Shown here in pieces: positions 25,985 through 38,767 of a DNA stretch of 64,000 nucleotides (the stretch's first letter is position 1; the number at the start of each line of letters is the position of its first letter). The translations under genes and the position numbers were made by a program. Under the pieces are notes generated by a model that was not told where the DNA came from, made no database searches, and saw only the letters and a list, made by a program, of their open reading frames with translations. The stretch comes from Staphylococcus roterodami (GTDB lineage: Bacteria; Bacillota; Bacilli; Staphylococcales; Staphylococcaceae), in the NCBI GenBank assembly GCA_022493055.1, contig CP092781.1, positions 496,001-560,000 on the forward strand, written 5' to 3'.

Positions 25985-26000
25985 TTTATTCTTACACATT

Positions 26001-26076
<76 letters not shown>

Positions 26077-26082
26077 TCTTTT

Positions 26083-26155
26083 GAGCCATTAGCTCAGTTG
26101 GTAGAGCATCTGACTTTTAATCAGAGGGTCAGAGGTTCGAATCCTCTATGGCTCA
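26083..26155 (+). tRNA. tRNA-Lys (UUU)
   Basis: Acceptor GAGCCAT pairs with ATGGCTC; anticodon loop CTTTTAA gives TTT. The discriminator A is followed by TTA, so CCA is not encoded and must be added enzymatically. Confidence 0.96.
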
Positions 26156-26188
26156 TTACGATTTATTTTTAAAAATTAGCAAAATAAT

Positions 26189-26263
26189 GCAGAAGTAGTT
26201 CAGCGGTAGAATACAACCTTGCCAAGGTTGGGGTCGCGGGTTCGAATCCCGTCTTCTGCTCCA
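26189..26263 (+). tRNA. tRNA-Gly (GCC)
   Basis: Acceptor GCAGAAG pairs with CTTCTGC; anticodon loop TTGCCAA gives GCC. CCA is encoded after discriminator T. Confidence 0.96.
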
Positions 26264-26270
26264 TTATTTT

Positions 26271-26359
26271 GCCGGGGTGGCGGAACTGGCAGACGCACAG
26301 GACTTAAAATCCTGCGGTGAGAGATCACCGTACCGGTTCGATTCCGGTCCTCGGCACCA
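26271..26359 (+). tRNA. tRNA-Leu (UAA)
   Basis: Class II tRNA of 89 nt with a long variable arm (GGTGAGAGATCACC). Anticodon loop CTTAAAA gives TAA. CCA is encoded. Confidence 0.96.
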
Positions 26360-26364
26360 TTTTA

Positions 26365-26441
26365 GCGCCCGTAGCTCAATTGGATAGAGCGTTTGACTAC
26401 GGATCAAGAGGTTATGGGTTCGACTCCTATCGGGCGCGCCA
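26365..26441 (+). tRNA. tRNA-Arg (ACG)
   Basis: Acceptor GCGCCCG pairs with CGGGCGC; anticodon loop CTACGGA gives ACG, expected to be deaminated to ICG by TadA. CCA is encoded. Confidence 0.96.
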
Positions 26442-26460
26442 TTTTTAATCATTTGAATAA

Positions 26461-26534
26461 CGGGAAGTAGCTCAGCTTGGTAGAGCACTTGGTTTGGGAC
26501 CAAGGGGTCGCAGGTTCGAATCCTGTCTTCCCGA
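26461..26534 (+). tRNA. tRNA-Pro (UGG)
   Basis: Acceptor CGGGAAG pairs with CTTCCCG; anticodon loop TTTGGGA gives TGG. CCA is not encoded (TTA follows the discriminator A). Confidence 0.96.
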
Positions 26535-26556
26535 TTACTTCTTAATTCCATTTTAT

Positions 26557-26632
26557 GGGGGCTTAGCTCAGCTGGGAGAGCGCCTGCTTTGCACGCAGGA
26601 GGTCAGCGGTTCGATCCCGCTAGTCTCCACCA
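26557..26632 (+). tRNA. tRNA-Ala (UGC)
   Basis: Acceptor GGGGGCT pairs with AGTCTCC using two G-U pairs; anticodon loop TTTGCAC gives TGC. CCA is encoded. Confidence 0.95.
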
Positions 26633-26650
26633 TTTTATTTTTAAAGCATG

Positions 26651-26686
26651 AACATTGAAAACTGAATGACAATATGTCAACGTTAA
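26651..26686 (+). other. 5' arm of the 16S rRNA processing stem
   Basis: AACATTGAAAACTGAAT and the following bases are complementary to 28345-28379 downstream of 16S. The two arms would form the long precursor helix cut by RNase III to release pre-16S rRNA. Confidence 0.8.
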
Positions 26687-26752
26687 TTCCAAAAACGTAA
26701 CTATAAGTTACAAACATTATTTAGTATTTATGAGCTAATCAAACATCATAAT

Positions 26753-28315
<1,563 letters not shown>

Positions 28316-28344
28316 ATTCGGAACATCTTCTTCAGAAGATGCGG

Positions 28345-28379
28345 AATAACGTGACATATTGTATTCAGTTTTGAATGTT
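28345..28379 (+). other. 3' arm of the 16S rRNA processing stem
   Basis: Complementary to 26651-26686. A separate perfect hairpin (CATCTTC-TTCA-GAAGATG at 28324-28341) lies between it and the 16S 3' end. Confidence 0.8.
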
Positions 28380-28402
28380 TATTCAACATTCAAATGAATA
28401 AT

Positions 28403-28479
<77 letters not shown>

Positions 28480-28770
28480 TTATTTTGTACATTGAAAACT
28501 AGATAAGTAAGTAAAATATAGATTTTACCAAGCAAAACCGAGTGAATAAAGAGTTTTAAATAAGCTTGAATTCATAAGAAATAATCGCTAGTGTTCGAAA
28601 GAACACTCACAAGATTAATAACGCGTTTAAATCTTTTTATAAAAGAAAACGTTTAGCAGACAATGAGTTGAATTATTTGAAAGCGGAGTTTACTTCTGTA
28701 AATGAGCATTTTAAATAATGAAAACGAAACAGTATGTGAGCGTTTGACTTATAAAAATGGTGGAAACATA
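28480..28770 (+). other. 23S rRNA leader with processing stem
   Basis: Bases 28488-28516 (TACATTGAAAACTAGATAAG onward) are complementary to 31720-31748 after 23S and would form the RNase III stem. A perfect 7-bp hairpin with a GAAA loop (AGTGTTC/GAACACT) is at 28590-28607. No gene is seen. Confidence 0.7.
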
Positions 28771-31693
<2,923 letters not shown>

Positions 31694-31719
31694 ATTAAAT
31701 GTTTTGCGAAGCAAAATCA

Positions 31720-31748
31720 CTTTTACTTACTATCTAGTTTTGAATGTA
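31720..31748 (+). other. 3' arm of the 23S rRNA processing stem
   Basis: Complementary to 28488-28516. A small hairpin GTTTTGC-GAA-GCAAAAT lies just before it at 31701-31717. Confidence 0.75.
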
Positions 31749-31765
31749 TAATCTACATTCATATG

Positions 31766-31880
31766 TCTGGTGACTATAGCAAGGAGGTCACACCTGTTCC
31801 CATGCCGAACACAGAAGTTAAGCTCCTTAGCGTCGATGGTAGTCGAACTTACGTTCCGCTAGAGTAGAACGTTGCCAGGC
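31766..31880 (+). rRNA. rrf: 5S ribosomal RNA, second copy (operon-trailing)
   Basis: 115 nt from TCTGGTGACTATAGCAAGG to GCCAGGC, in the usual place after 23S. The terminal helix CTGG/CCAG is fully Watson-Crick, unlike the first copy. Confidence 0.98.
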
Positions 31881-31885
31881 AAATC

Positions 31886-31907
31886 GAGACTGAAAGGTCT
31901 CTTTTTT
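31886..31907 (+). terminator. rRNA operon terminator
   Basis: GAGACT-GAAA-GGTCTC forms a 6-bp stem with a stable GNRA tetraloop, followed by six T. Confidence 0.88.
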
Positions 31908-32042
31908 ATGTCTAAAATTACATAGTAAAAAGTAAACACGAAGAATGTATACTTTTGATTGTTTAAGTATGTACAATTTCAATATTGTGTTTATATAATT
32001 CTAAAATGATATCATTCAATACGAAGTATTGTATAAATAGAG

Positions 32043-32092
32043 AACAGCAGTAAGATATTTTCTAATTGAAAATTGTCTTACTGCTGTTTTTT
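32043..32092 (+). terminator. second strong terminator downstream of the rRNA operon
   Basis: AACAGCAGTAAGA pairs with TCTTACTGCTGTT, with an inner ATTTTC/GAAAAT stem, followed by a T run. It may back up the rRNA terminator or end an unannotated transcript; on the minus strand the T-rich tract is weaker. Confidence 0.75.
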
Positions 32093-32154
32093 AAGGGATT
32101 TATGTCCCAGCCTGTAATTTATCTTAAATTGAAATACAAAAAGGCAATTAATTA

Positions 32155-32181
32155 TTATACAATAGGCAAGCTATTGTATAA
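32155..32181. repeat. perfect 11-bp inverted repeat
   Basis: TTATACAATAG and CTATTGTATAA around a GCAAG loop. It lies about 30 bp past the pdxR stop, so it may be part of the pdxR 3' end or a terminator with a weak T tract. Confidence 0.6.
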
Positions 32182-32208
32182 GTAACACTAACTTTTATCA
32201 AAGAAGTG

Positions 32209-33588
32209 TTACTTTATAATTAATGATTTTATTAGAGCATCTACATGTGGTTTTAAGTCATCATCATCTATACCGCCAAATCCTAATATAAATTTAGGTG
32301 TTTTTTTATAGTCTTGTTCATCATCAAAATTATAAACTTGTAATTTTAACTTCATTTTATTAGCTCTATTGAGACACTCTTGCAATGTTAATCCATTCTT
32401 TACAGTAATTGTAAAATGCATACCTGTTTCAGCACCTTGGATATCAAGTTGATTATTGTATGGTTTCAATCTCTTTAAAATATATGTCAGTTTTCTACGA
32501 TAAATTCTTCTCATTTTATTTAAATGTCTTTCAAAACTACCGGTAGATATGAACGTTGCTATAAGGTCTTGCATATGAACTGGTACAGTATTACCTTCGA
32601 TGTGATTTTGGGAGTGATATTTTTTCATTATAGAAAATGGTAGAACCATATAAGCAACACGGCAACTAGGAAAAATAGACTTTGAAAATGTACTGATATA
32701 AATTACTTTTTCTCCTCTTGAATATAGACCTTGAATCGCTGGAATAGGTTTACCGAAATATCTAAATTCAGAATCATAATCGTCTTCTATAATAAACCGT
32801 TCTTCTTTTTCTTGAGCCCATTGAATTAATTGAGTACGTTTTTTTAAATCCATCACATATCCAGTTGGAAATTGGTGGGAAGGAGTTATATATACTATAT
32901 TTTTTTTGGATTTTATTACTTCATCGACATTTATTCCATTATGTTCAACTTCAATTTGTTCATATTCAACTTGCTTTTTATCTAAAATATTTTTGATTGG
33001 TGGATAACTTGGTTTTTCAATAATAAACGTAGAAGTAAAAAGTAAATCGACTAGTTGGTTTACTAATTGTTCGGTAGATGAACCAATTATAATTTGACTA
33101 GGATCACAAATTACACCTCGATTAGTAAATAAATAAAAAGCCAGTTGAAACCGTAAGTGTAATTCTCCCTGAAAGTGACCTCTAAGTAAATTGTTTAAAT
33201 GATTTGTATCAAAAAGATCTTTTGAATACTTTCTGAAAAGTTCTATAGGGAAGTGTTTCGTGTCTATTTCATCCAAATTAAAAGCATAATCATAAGCTTC
33301 ATCACTAGTTTTTGGTTTATATGTATCATTTAAAAGAGAAGGGATAGGTTGAGTATTCAAAATTGTTAAAGATTCAATTTCAGATACAAAATAACCGGAA
33401 CGTGGTCTTGAATAAATGTAACCTTCGTCTAATAGAAGTTGATACGCATGCTCTACAGTTGTTTGGCTAATAGATAAATGCTTGCTTAGTTGTCTCTTAG
33501 AATAAAATTTATCACCTTCTTTAAATTGGCCTTCTATTATTTGTTTTTTTAATTTTTCATAAAGTTGATGGTATAAAGTGTTTTTCAA
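32209..33588 (-). CDS. pdxR: MocR/PdxR-type GntR regulator with aminotransferase domain
   Basis: This 459-residue protein has an N-terminal GntR winged helix (about 1-75, with I-S-Q-T-T-V-E-H-A-Y-Q-L-L-L-D-E-G-Y) fused to a fold-type I aminotransferase-like domain. The PLP-binding lysine is K303 in F-S-K-S-I-F. Family knowledge: PdxR senses PLP and controls pdxST, and here it is divergently transcribed from pdxS with only 103 bp between. The start is a TTG (33586-33588) behind AGGGGGT with a long spacer. The role is inferred from domain architecture and neighbours. Confidence 0.9.
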   Translation of the reverse strand: MKNTLYHQLYEKLKKQIIEGQFKEGDKFYSKRQLSKHLSISQTTVEHAYQLLLDEGYIYSRPRSGYFVSEIESLTILNTQPIPSLLNDTYKPKTSDEAYDYAFNLDEIDTKHFPIELFRKYSKDLFDTNHLNNLLRGHFQGELHLRFQLAFYLFTNRGVICDPSQIIIGSSTEQLVNQLVDLLFTSTFIIEKPSYPPIKNILDKKQVEYEQIEVEHNGINVDEVIKSKKNIVYITPSHQFPTGYVMDLKKRTQLIQWAQEKEERFIIEDDYDSEFRYFGKPIPAIQGLYSRGEKVIYISTFSKSIFPSCRVAYMVLPFSIMKKYHSQNHIEGNTVPVHMQDLIATFISTGSFERHLNKMRRIYRRKLTYILKRLKPYNNQLDIQGAETGMHFTITVKNGLTLQECLNRANKMKLKLQVYNFDDEQDYKKTPKFILGFGGIDDDDLKPHVDALIKSLIIK

Positions 33589-33620
33589 TTTTAAAACTGA
33601 CCCCCTAATTTTATGTTATA

Positions 33621-33649
33621 TTGTACCTTTTTAAATATCAGTTTATACA
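33621..33649 (+). promoter_or_regulatory. pdxST promoter in the divergent pdxR-pdxS region
   Basis: TTGTAC at 33621-33626 and TATACA at 33644-33649 are 17 bp apart. PdxR probably binds in this 103-bp gap, but I could not delimit direct repeats with confidence. Confidence 0.6.
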
Positions 33650-33691
33650 TTACAATGAATTTAATCAACTTGAAAAGGGGTTTTATATATA

Positions 33692-34579
33692 ATGAGTAAA
33701 ATTATTGGATCAGACAGAGTCAAAAGAGGTATGGCAGAAATGCAAAAAGGCGGCGTTATTATGGACGTTGTCAATGCTGAACAAGCAAGAATAGCAGAAG
33801 AAGCTGGCGCAGTAGCAGTAATGGCATTAGAACGTGTACCTTCTGATATCAGAGCAGCAGGTGGTGTTGCACGTATGGCAAATCCTAAAATTGTAGAAGA
33901 AGTTATGAATGCTGTTTCTATTCCAGTTATGGCAAAAGCACGTATTGGTCATATCACTGAAGCAAGAGTATTAGAAGCAATGGGTGTAGACTACATTGAT
34001 GAATCAGAAGTATTAACACCAGCAGATGAGGAATATCACTTAAGAAAAGATCAATTTACAGTACCATTTGTATGTGGTTGCCGTAATTTAGGTGAGGCAG
34101 CACGTAGAATTGGTGAAGGTGCTGCTATGTTACGTACTAAAGGTGAACCTGGTACAGGTAATATTGTAGAAGCTGTAAGACATATGAGACAAGTTAATTC
34201 AGAAGTTAGTCGATTGACTGTAATGAATGATGATGAAATTATGACTTTCGCGAAAGATATCGGTGCACCATATGAAATTTTAAAACAAATTAAAGACAAT
34301 GGTCGTTTACCAGTAGTTAACTTTGCTGCAGGTGGTGTTGCAACTCCTCAAGATGCTGCCTTAATGATGGAATTAGGAGCTGACGGCGTATTCGTTGGAT
34401 CAGGTATTTTCAAATCAGAAGACCCAGAGAAATTTGCTAAGGCAATTGTTCAAGCAACAACACATTATCAAGATTATGAATTAATTGGAAGATTAGCAAG
34501 TGAATTAGGCACTGCTATGAAAGGTTTAGATATTAACCAATTATCATTAGAAGAACGTATGCAAGAGCGTGGTTGGTAA
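33692..34579 (+). CDS. pdxS: pyridoxal 5'-phosphate synthase subunit PdxS
   Basis: This 295-residue synthase subunit of the DXP-independent vitamin B6 pathway combines ribose-5-phosphate, glyceraldehyde-3-phosphate and ammonia into PLP. It is a (beta/alpha)8 barrel; the first catalytic lysine is K82 in M-A-K-A-R-I-G-H, and a second lies in [14 protein letters not shown] follows AAAAGGGG. Ammonia is supplied by PdxT, encoded three bases downstream. Confidence 0.98.
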
Positions 34580-34582
34580 GAT

Positions 34583-35143
34583 ATGAAAATAGGTGTGTTA
34601 GCACTACAAGGTGCAGTTCGTGAACATATTCGACATATTGAATTGAGTGGTCATGAAGGTGTGGCAGTAAAAAAAGTAGAACAATTACAAGACATTGACG
34701 GTTTGATATTGCCTGGTGGTGAATCAACTACATTGCGTCGCTTAATGAATTTATATGGTTTTAAAGAGGCGTTACAAAATTCTTCATTGCCGATGTTTGG
34801 CACATGTGCAGGTTTAATTGTACTTGCTCAAGATATTATCGATGAAGATGGATATCTTAATAAGTTGAATATTACTGTTCAACGAAATTCATTTGGTAGA
34901 CAAGTTGACAGTTTTGAAACAGAATTAAATATTAAAGGTATTGCTACTGATATTGAGGGTGTTTTTATAAGAGCACCTCATATTGAAAAAGTAGGGCAAG
35001 ATGTGGATATCTTATGTGAAGTTAATGATAAAATTGTCGCTGTTCAACAAGGCAAATATTTAGGTGTCTCATTCCATCCTGAATTAACTGATGACTATAG
35101 AGTAACTGCTTACTTTATTGATCAAATTGTAGGTAAAAAGTAG
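34583..35143 (+). CDS. pdxT: pyridoxal 5'-phosphate synthase glutaminase subunit PdxT
   Basis: This 186-residue class I glutaminase releases ammonia from glutamine and channels it to PdxS. The oxyanion motif G-G-E-S-T-T is at 45-50, the catalytic cysteine is C75 in F-G-T-C-A-G-L, and the His-Glu pair is in S-F-H-P-E-L near the C-terminus. It lies three bases after pdxS, so the two are co-translated. A terminator follows. Confidence 0.97.
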   Translation: MKIGVLALQGAVREHIRHIELSGHEGVAVKKVEQLQDIDGLILPGGESTTLRRLMNLYGFKEALQNSSLPMFGTCAGLIVLAQDIIDEDGYLNKLNITVQRNSFGRQVDSFETELNIKGIATDIEGVFIRAPHIEKVGQDVDILCEVNDKIVAVQQGKYLGVSFHPELTDDYRVTAYFIDQIVGKK

Positions 35144-35203
35144 TTCTATATCAACTATACAGTTTTTAAAGTAACTATACATTGAATTAACTTTGTAAGA
35201 TAA

Positions 35204-35235
35204 AATCCCCTTCAAAGCATATTTGGAGGGGGTTT
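35204..35235 (+). terminator. intrinsic terminator after pdxT
   Basis: AATCCCCTTCAAA pairs with TTTGGAGGGGGTT around GCATA, followed by TCT. The T tract is short. Confidence 0.7.
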
Positions 35236-35261
35236 CTATAGTATTTTAAAATATAAAAGTA

Positions 35262-35313
35262 TAAAAATATCCCTTCAAAGTAATGACTTAAAAGAGTCTA
35301 CTTCGAAGGGATA
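35262..35313 (-). terminator. intrinsic terminator after nupC (minus strand)
   Basis: On the minus strand TATCCCTTCGAAGTAGACTC pairs with the later GAGTC-type and TACTTTGAAGGGATA arms and is followed by TTTTT. pdxT and nupC thus converge with separate terminators. Confidence 0.85.
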
Positions 35314-35337
35314 AATTATTTAAAGTTGATTTAGTTA

Positions 35338-36552
35338 TTAAATAAAGAATCCAGCAATAGCAGCTGAGATGAATGATACAAGTGTGGCACCGAATAATAG
35401 TTTTAATCCGAAGCGGGCAACTGTATCACCTTTTTTATCATTAAGTGACTTAATAGCACCTGAAATAATACCAATAGAACTAAAGTTTGCAAATGATACT
35501 AAGAATACTGAAGTAACACCTTTGGCATGTTCAGATAAATCACCAAGTTTTCCTAGTGCTTGCATTGCAACGAATTCATTTGATAATAATTTTGTTGCCA
35601 TAACTGATCCAGCTTGTACAGCATCTTGCCATGGTACACCTACCAAGAATGCAAATGGTGCAAATACAAATCCAATTAATGTTTGGAAATCCCATGAAAT
35701 TGCGCCACCAGATACAGCACTAAAGATATTACTTACAATACCATTTAATAATGCAATGATTGCAATGTATCCGATTAACATTGCGCCTACAATGACAGCT
35801 ACTTTAAATCCATCTAAAATATATTCTCCTAGCATTTCGAAGAATGATTGTTGTCTTTCTTCAGTTTCTTCAACTAATAATTTGTCATCTTCTTCATTAA
35901 CTTTATAAGGATTAATAATTGAAGCGATGATGAAACCACCAAATAAGTTTAAGACAACAGCCGTTACAACATATTTAGGTTCAATTAAGGTAAAGTATGC
36001 ACCAATAATTGAAGCTGATACCGTTGACATTGCTGAAGCTGTTAATGTATAAAGACGTTGCTTAGGTATGTATGGCAATTGTTTTTTAATTGAAATAAAT
36101 ACTTCAGATTGTCCCAAAATGGCTGCCGCAACAGCATTATATGATTCCAAACGACCCATACCATTAATTTTAGAAATCAAGAAACCTAAAACGTTAATGA
36201 TTAAAGGTAAAATCTTTGTGTATTGTAAGATACCAATAATCGCTGAAATAAATACGATAGGTAATAATACACTAAAGAAGAATGGAGGTTGTTTAGGGTT
36301 GATATATTGAATACCACCAAAAACAAAGTTAACACCGTCTGCTGCTTTTAATAATAAGTAATTAAAACCATTTGATATACCACCAATAACTGTGATACCC
36401 ATTGTAGTTTTAAGTAAAATAAAGGCAAAGACAAGTTGAATAGCAAGCAAAATTCCTACATATTGCCAGCGTATATTTTTCTTGTCTGAGCTAAATAAAA
36501 ACGCAAGTGCTAAAAAGAAGATAATTCCGATAATCCCAATTAGAATATGCAT
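35338..36552 (-). CDS. nupC: concentrative nucleoside transporter (NupC family)
   Basis: This 404-residue CNT-family nucleoside/cation symporter has many hydrophobic segments and the family pattern A-A-A-I-L-G-Q-S-E-V-F near its middle and V-S-F-A-N-F-S-S-I-G-I towards the end. It imports nucleosides using an ion gradient. The start is set at M-H-I-L-I-G (36550-36552), 12 bp from AAAGGA. An ATG four codons upstream (36562-36564) directly abuts that site and is less likely; if used the protein would be 408 residues. It is on the opposite strand to its neighbours. Confidence 0.9.
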   Translation of the reverse strand: MHILIGIIGIIFFLALAFLFSSDKKNIRWQYVGILLAIQLVFAFILLKTTMGITVIGGISNGFNYLLLKAADGVNFVFGGIQYINPKQPPFFFSVLLPIVFISAIIGILQYTKILPLIINVLGFLISKINGMGRLESYNAVAAAILGQSEVFISIKKQLPYIPKQRLYTLTASAMSTVSASIIGAYFTLIEPKYVVTAVVLNLFGGFIIASIINPYKVNEEDDKLLVEETEERQQSFFEMLGEYILDGFKVAVIVGAMLIGYIAIIALLNGIVSNIFSAVSGGAISWDFQTLIGFVFAPFAFLVGVPWQDAVQAGSVMATKLLSNEFVAMQALGKLGDLSEHAKGVTSVFLVSFANFSSIGIISGAIKSLNDKKGDTVARFGLKLLFGATLVSFISAAIAGFFI

Positions 36553-36648
36553 ATATTTTTTCATTCCTTTAGTTTTTTCTACAATCTATCATACAATAAA
36601 ATGGAAGGGCTAACATCATAAATTTTTGAAAATATAAAAACAAATTAA

Positions 36649-36696
36649 TTGAAAAAGGTCAAAATAGGTCATATAATATAGTCAAAGAAGGTCAAA
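36649..36696 (+). promoter_or_regulatory. ctsR-clpC promoter with two CtsR operators
   Basis: TTGAAA at 36649-36654 and a perfect TATAAT at 36672-36677 are 17 bp apart. Two CtsR heptad repeats overlap the promoter: GGTCAAAATAGGTCA at 36657-36671 and AGTCAAAGAAGGTCAAA at 36680-36696. The known operator is GGTCAAA-N3-GGTCAAA. The operon is therefore autoregulated by CtsR and induced by heat and protein damage. Confidence 0.95.
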
Positions 36697-36710
36697 AAGG
36701 GGTGATATTT

Positions 36711-37172
36711 ATGCACAATATGTCGGACATCATAGAACAATACATCAAACGATTATTTGAAGAGTCAAATGAAGATGTAGTTGAAATTCAAAGAGCGAAC
36801 ATTGCGCAGCGATTTGATTGCGTACCTTCACAATTGAACTATGTTATCAAAACTCGATTTACTAATGAACATGGTTATGAGATTGAAAGTAAACGTGGTG
36901 GCGGTGGATACATTCGCATCACTAAAATCGAAAACAAAGATGCAACAGGTTATATTAATCATTTGCTTCAGTTGATAGGACCTTCTATTTCTCAACAACA
37001 AGCTTATTATATTATTGATGGGCTTTTAGATAAATTACTAATAAATGAGCGAGAAGCTAAAATGATTCAAGCAGTAATTGATAGGGAAACACTGTCAATG
37101 GATATGGTTTCTAGAGACATTATTAGAGCAAATATTTTAAAACGATTGTTACCAGTTATAAACTATTACTAA
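36711..37172 (+). CDS. ctsR: class III heat-shock repressor CtsR
   Basis: This 153-residue dimeric repressor binds tandem GGTCAAA heptads in front of clp genes. The winged-helix N-terminus contains the G-G-G-G-Y-I-R wing at about 64-70, the glycine-rich heat-sensing tip. The C-terminus includes the dimerisation and McsB-recognition region. The ATG at 36711 follows AAAAAGGGGTG; an in-frame GTG at 36702 overlaps that site. It is the first gene of a four-gene operon whose other products phosphorylate and degrade it. Confidence 0.97.
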   Translation: MHNMSDIIEQYIKRLFEESNEDVVEIQRANIAQRFDCVPSQLNYVIKTRFTNEHGYEIESKRGGGGYIRITKIENKDATGYINHLLQLIGPSISQQQAYYIIDGLLDKLLINEREAKMIQAVIDRETLSMDMVSRDIIRANILKRLLPVINYY

Positions 37173-37190
37173 ATGAAATGAGGTGTTGAA

Positions 37191-37757
37191 GTGCTCTGTG
37201 AAAATTGTCAACTTAATGAAGCGGAATTAAAAATCAAAGTTACAAGTAAAAATAAAACAGAAGAAAAAATGGTGTGTCAAACTTGTGCAGAAGGTCATTA
37301 TCCATGGAATCAAGCGTATGAACAACCTGATTATCAAGAACACCAAGATGATATCGAAGAAGCATTTGTTGTTAAACAAATTTTACAACATTTAGCGACA
37401 AAGCATGGTATTAATTTTCAGGATGTGGCATTTAAAGAAGAAAAGCGTTGTCCTACATGTGATATGACATTAAAAGATATCGCACATGTGGGTAAATTCG
37501 GTTGTGCTAACTGTTACGCGACATTTAAAGATGACATTATTGATATCGTCCGCAGAGTTCAAGGTGGACAATTTGAACACGTAGGAAAGACACCACATTC
37601 TTCACATAAAAAAATTGCATTAAAAAAGAAAATTGAAGAGAAAAATAATTATTTAAAGCAACTTATAGAAGTGCAAGACTTTGAGCAAGCGGCTATTGTC
37701 AGAGATGAAATAAAAGCGCTAAAGTCTGAAGGTGAGGTGCAACATGATGACGCATAA
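37191..37757 (+). CDS. mcsA: McsA, zinc-finger activator of arginine kinase McsB
   Basis: This 188-residue adaptor activates McsB. Four C-x-x-C pairs are visible (C3/C6, C29/C32, C87/C90, C105/C108), enough for two zinc sites, and a C-terminal UVR motif (about 140-175) like that of UvrB and ClpC. The start is GTG after GAGGTG. Its last 11 bp overlap mcsB. In staphylococci McsA is also linked to heavy-metal and oxidative-stress sensing through its cysteines. Confidence 0.95.
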   Translation: MLCENCQLNEAELKIKVTSKNKTEEKMVCQTCAEGHYPWNQAYEQPDYQEHQDDIEEAFVVKQILQHLATKHGINFQDVAFKEEKRCPTCDMTLKDIAHVGKFGCANCYATFKDDIIDIVRRVQGGQFEHVGKTPHSSHKKIALKKKIEEKNNYLKQLIEVQDFEQAAIVRDEIKALKSEGEVQHDDA

Positions 37758-38754
37758 CATTCACGATAATATCAGCGAATGGATGAAAAACGATAAAGAA
37801 GCGCCGATTGTGATGTCTTCACGAATACGATTAGCGCGCAATTTAGAAAATCATGTGCATCCGTTAATGTATGCTTCTGAAAATGATGGCTTTAGGGTAA
37901 TAAATGAAGTACAAGATGCTTTACCACATTTTCAATTAATGCGACTAGATCAAATGGATCAGCAAAGTAAAATGAAGATGGTCGCTAAACATTTAATTAG
38001 CCCAGAATTAATAAAACAACCTGCAGCAGCAGTATTAGTAAATAATGATGAGTCTTTAAGTGTAATGATAAATGAAGAAGATCATATTCGTATTCAAGCA
38101 ATGGGTACTAATACGACATTGCAATCGTTATATGATCAGGCTTCAGCAATTGATGATGAATTAGATCGTAACCTTGATATTAGTTATGATGAAAAACTTG
38201 GATATTTAACTACATGTCCTACAAATATAGGTACTGGGATGCGAGCAAGTGTGATGCTACATTTACCTGGTTTATCTATTATGAAAAGAATGACTCGAAT
38301 TGCTCAAACAATTAATAGGTTCGGATATACCATTAGAGGTATATATGGTGAAGGGTCACAAGTTTATGGACACACTTATCAGGTTTCTAATCAACTTACA
38401 CTTGGTAAATCAGAACTAGAAATTATTGAAACATTAACTGAAGTTGTTAACCAAATTATTCATGAAGAAAAACAGATAAGACAAAAATTAGACACTTATA
38501 ATCAATTAGAAACTCAAGACCGTGTTTTTCGCTCGCTAGGCATTTTACAAAATTGTAGAATGATAACTATGGAAGAGGCTTCTTATAGATTAAGCGAAGT
38601 TAAACTTGGTATAGATTTAGATTATATTAAATTACAAAACTTTAAATTTAATGAATTAATGGTTGGTATACAATCACCATTTTTATTAGATGAAGAGGAT
38701 GACAAATTTGTGAAAGAAAAACGAGCAGATATACTAAGAGAACACATAAAGTAG
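37747..38754 (+). CDS. mcsB: protein-arginine kinase McsB
   Basis: This 335-residue phosphagen-kinase homologue phosphorylates protein arginines, marking substrates (including CtsR) for ClpCP. The ATP-binding S-S-R-I-R-L-A-R-N segment is at 24-32 and the catalytic-loop cysteine is C157 in [10 protein letters not shown]. The start is set at the second of two adjacent ATGs (M-T-H-N), 7 bp after GAGGTG. It is followed by clpC after 13 bp. Confidence 0.96.
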   Translation: MTHNIHDNISEWMKNDKEAPIVMSSRIRLARNLENHVHPLMYASENDGFRVINEVQDALPHFQLMRLDQMDQQSKMKMVAKHLISPELIKQPAAAVLVNNDESLSVMINEEDHIRIQAMGTNTTLQSLYDQASAIDDELDRNLDISYDEKLGYLTTCPTNIGTGMRASVMLHLPGLSIMKRMTRIAQTINRFGYTIRGIYGEGSQVYGHTYQVSNQLTLGKSELEIIETLTEVVNQIIHEEKQIRQKLDTYNQLETQDRVFRSLGILQNCRMITMEEASYRLSEVKLGIDLDYIKLQNFKFNELMVGIQSPFLLDEEDDKFVKEKRADILREHIK

Positions 38755-38767
38755 GAGGTCATTATAT

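Larger units (their letters stand above)
31908..32208. other. spacer between rRNA operon and pdxR
   Basis: No gene is visible. The stretch contains a strong plus-strand terminator (32043-32092) and a perfect palindrome (32155-32181), both listed. It also holds AAGTAACACT at 32181-32190 with AGTGTTACTT at 32206-32215, which overlaps the pdxR stop and may end that transcript on the minus strand. Confidence 0.6.

Noticed and set aside
35369-35908. 179-codon plus-strand frame antisense to nupC
   Set aside because: It mirrors the codon pattern of nupC on the opposite strand, lacks a ribosome binding site and resembles no protein family.
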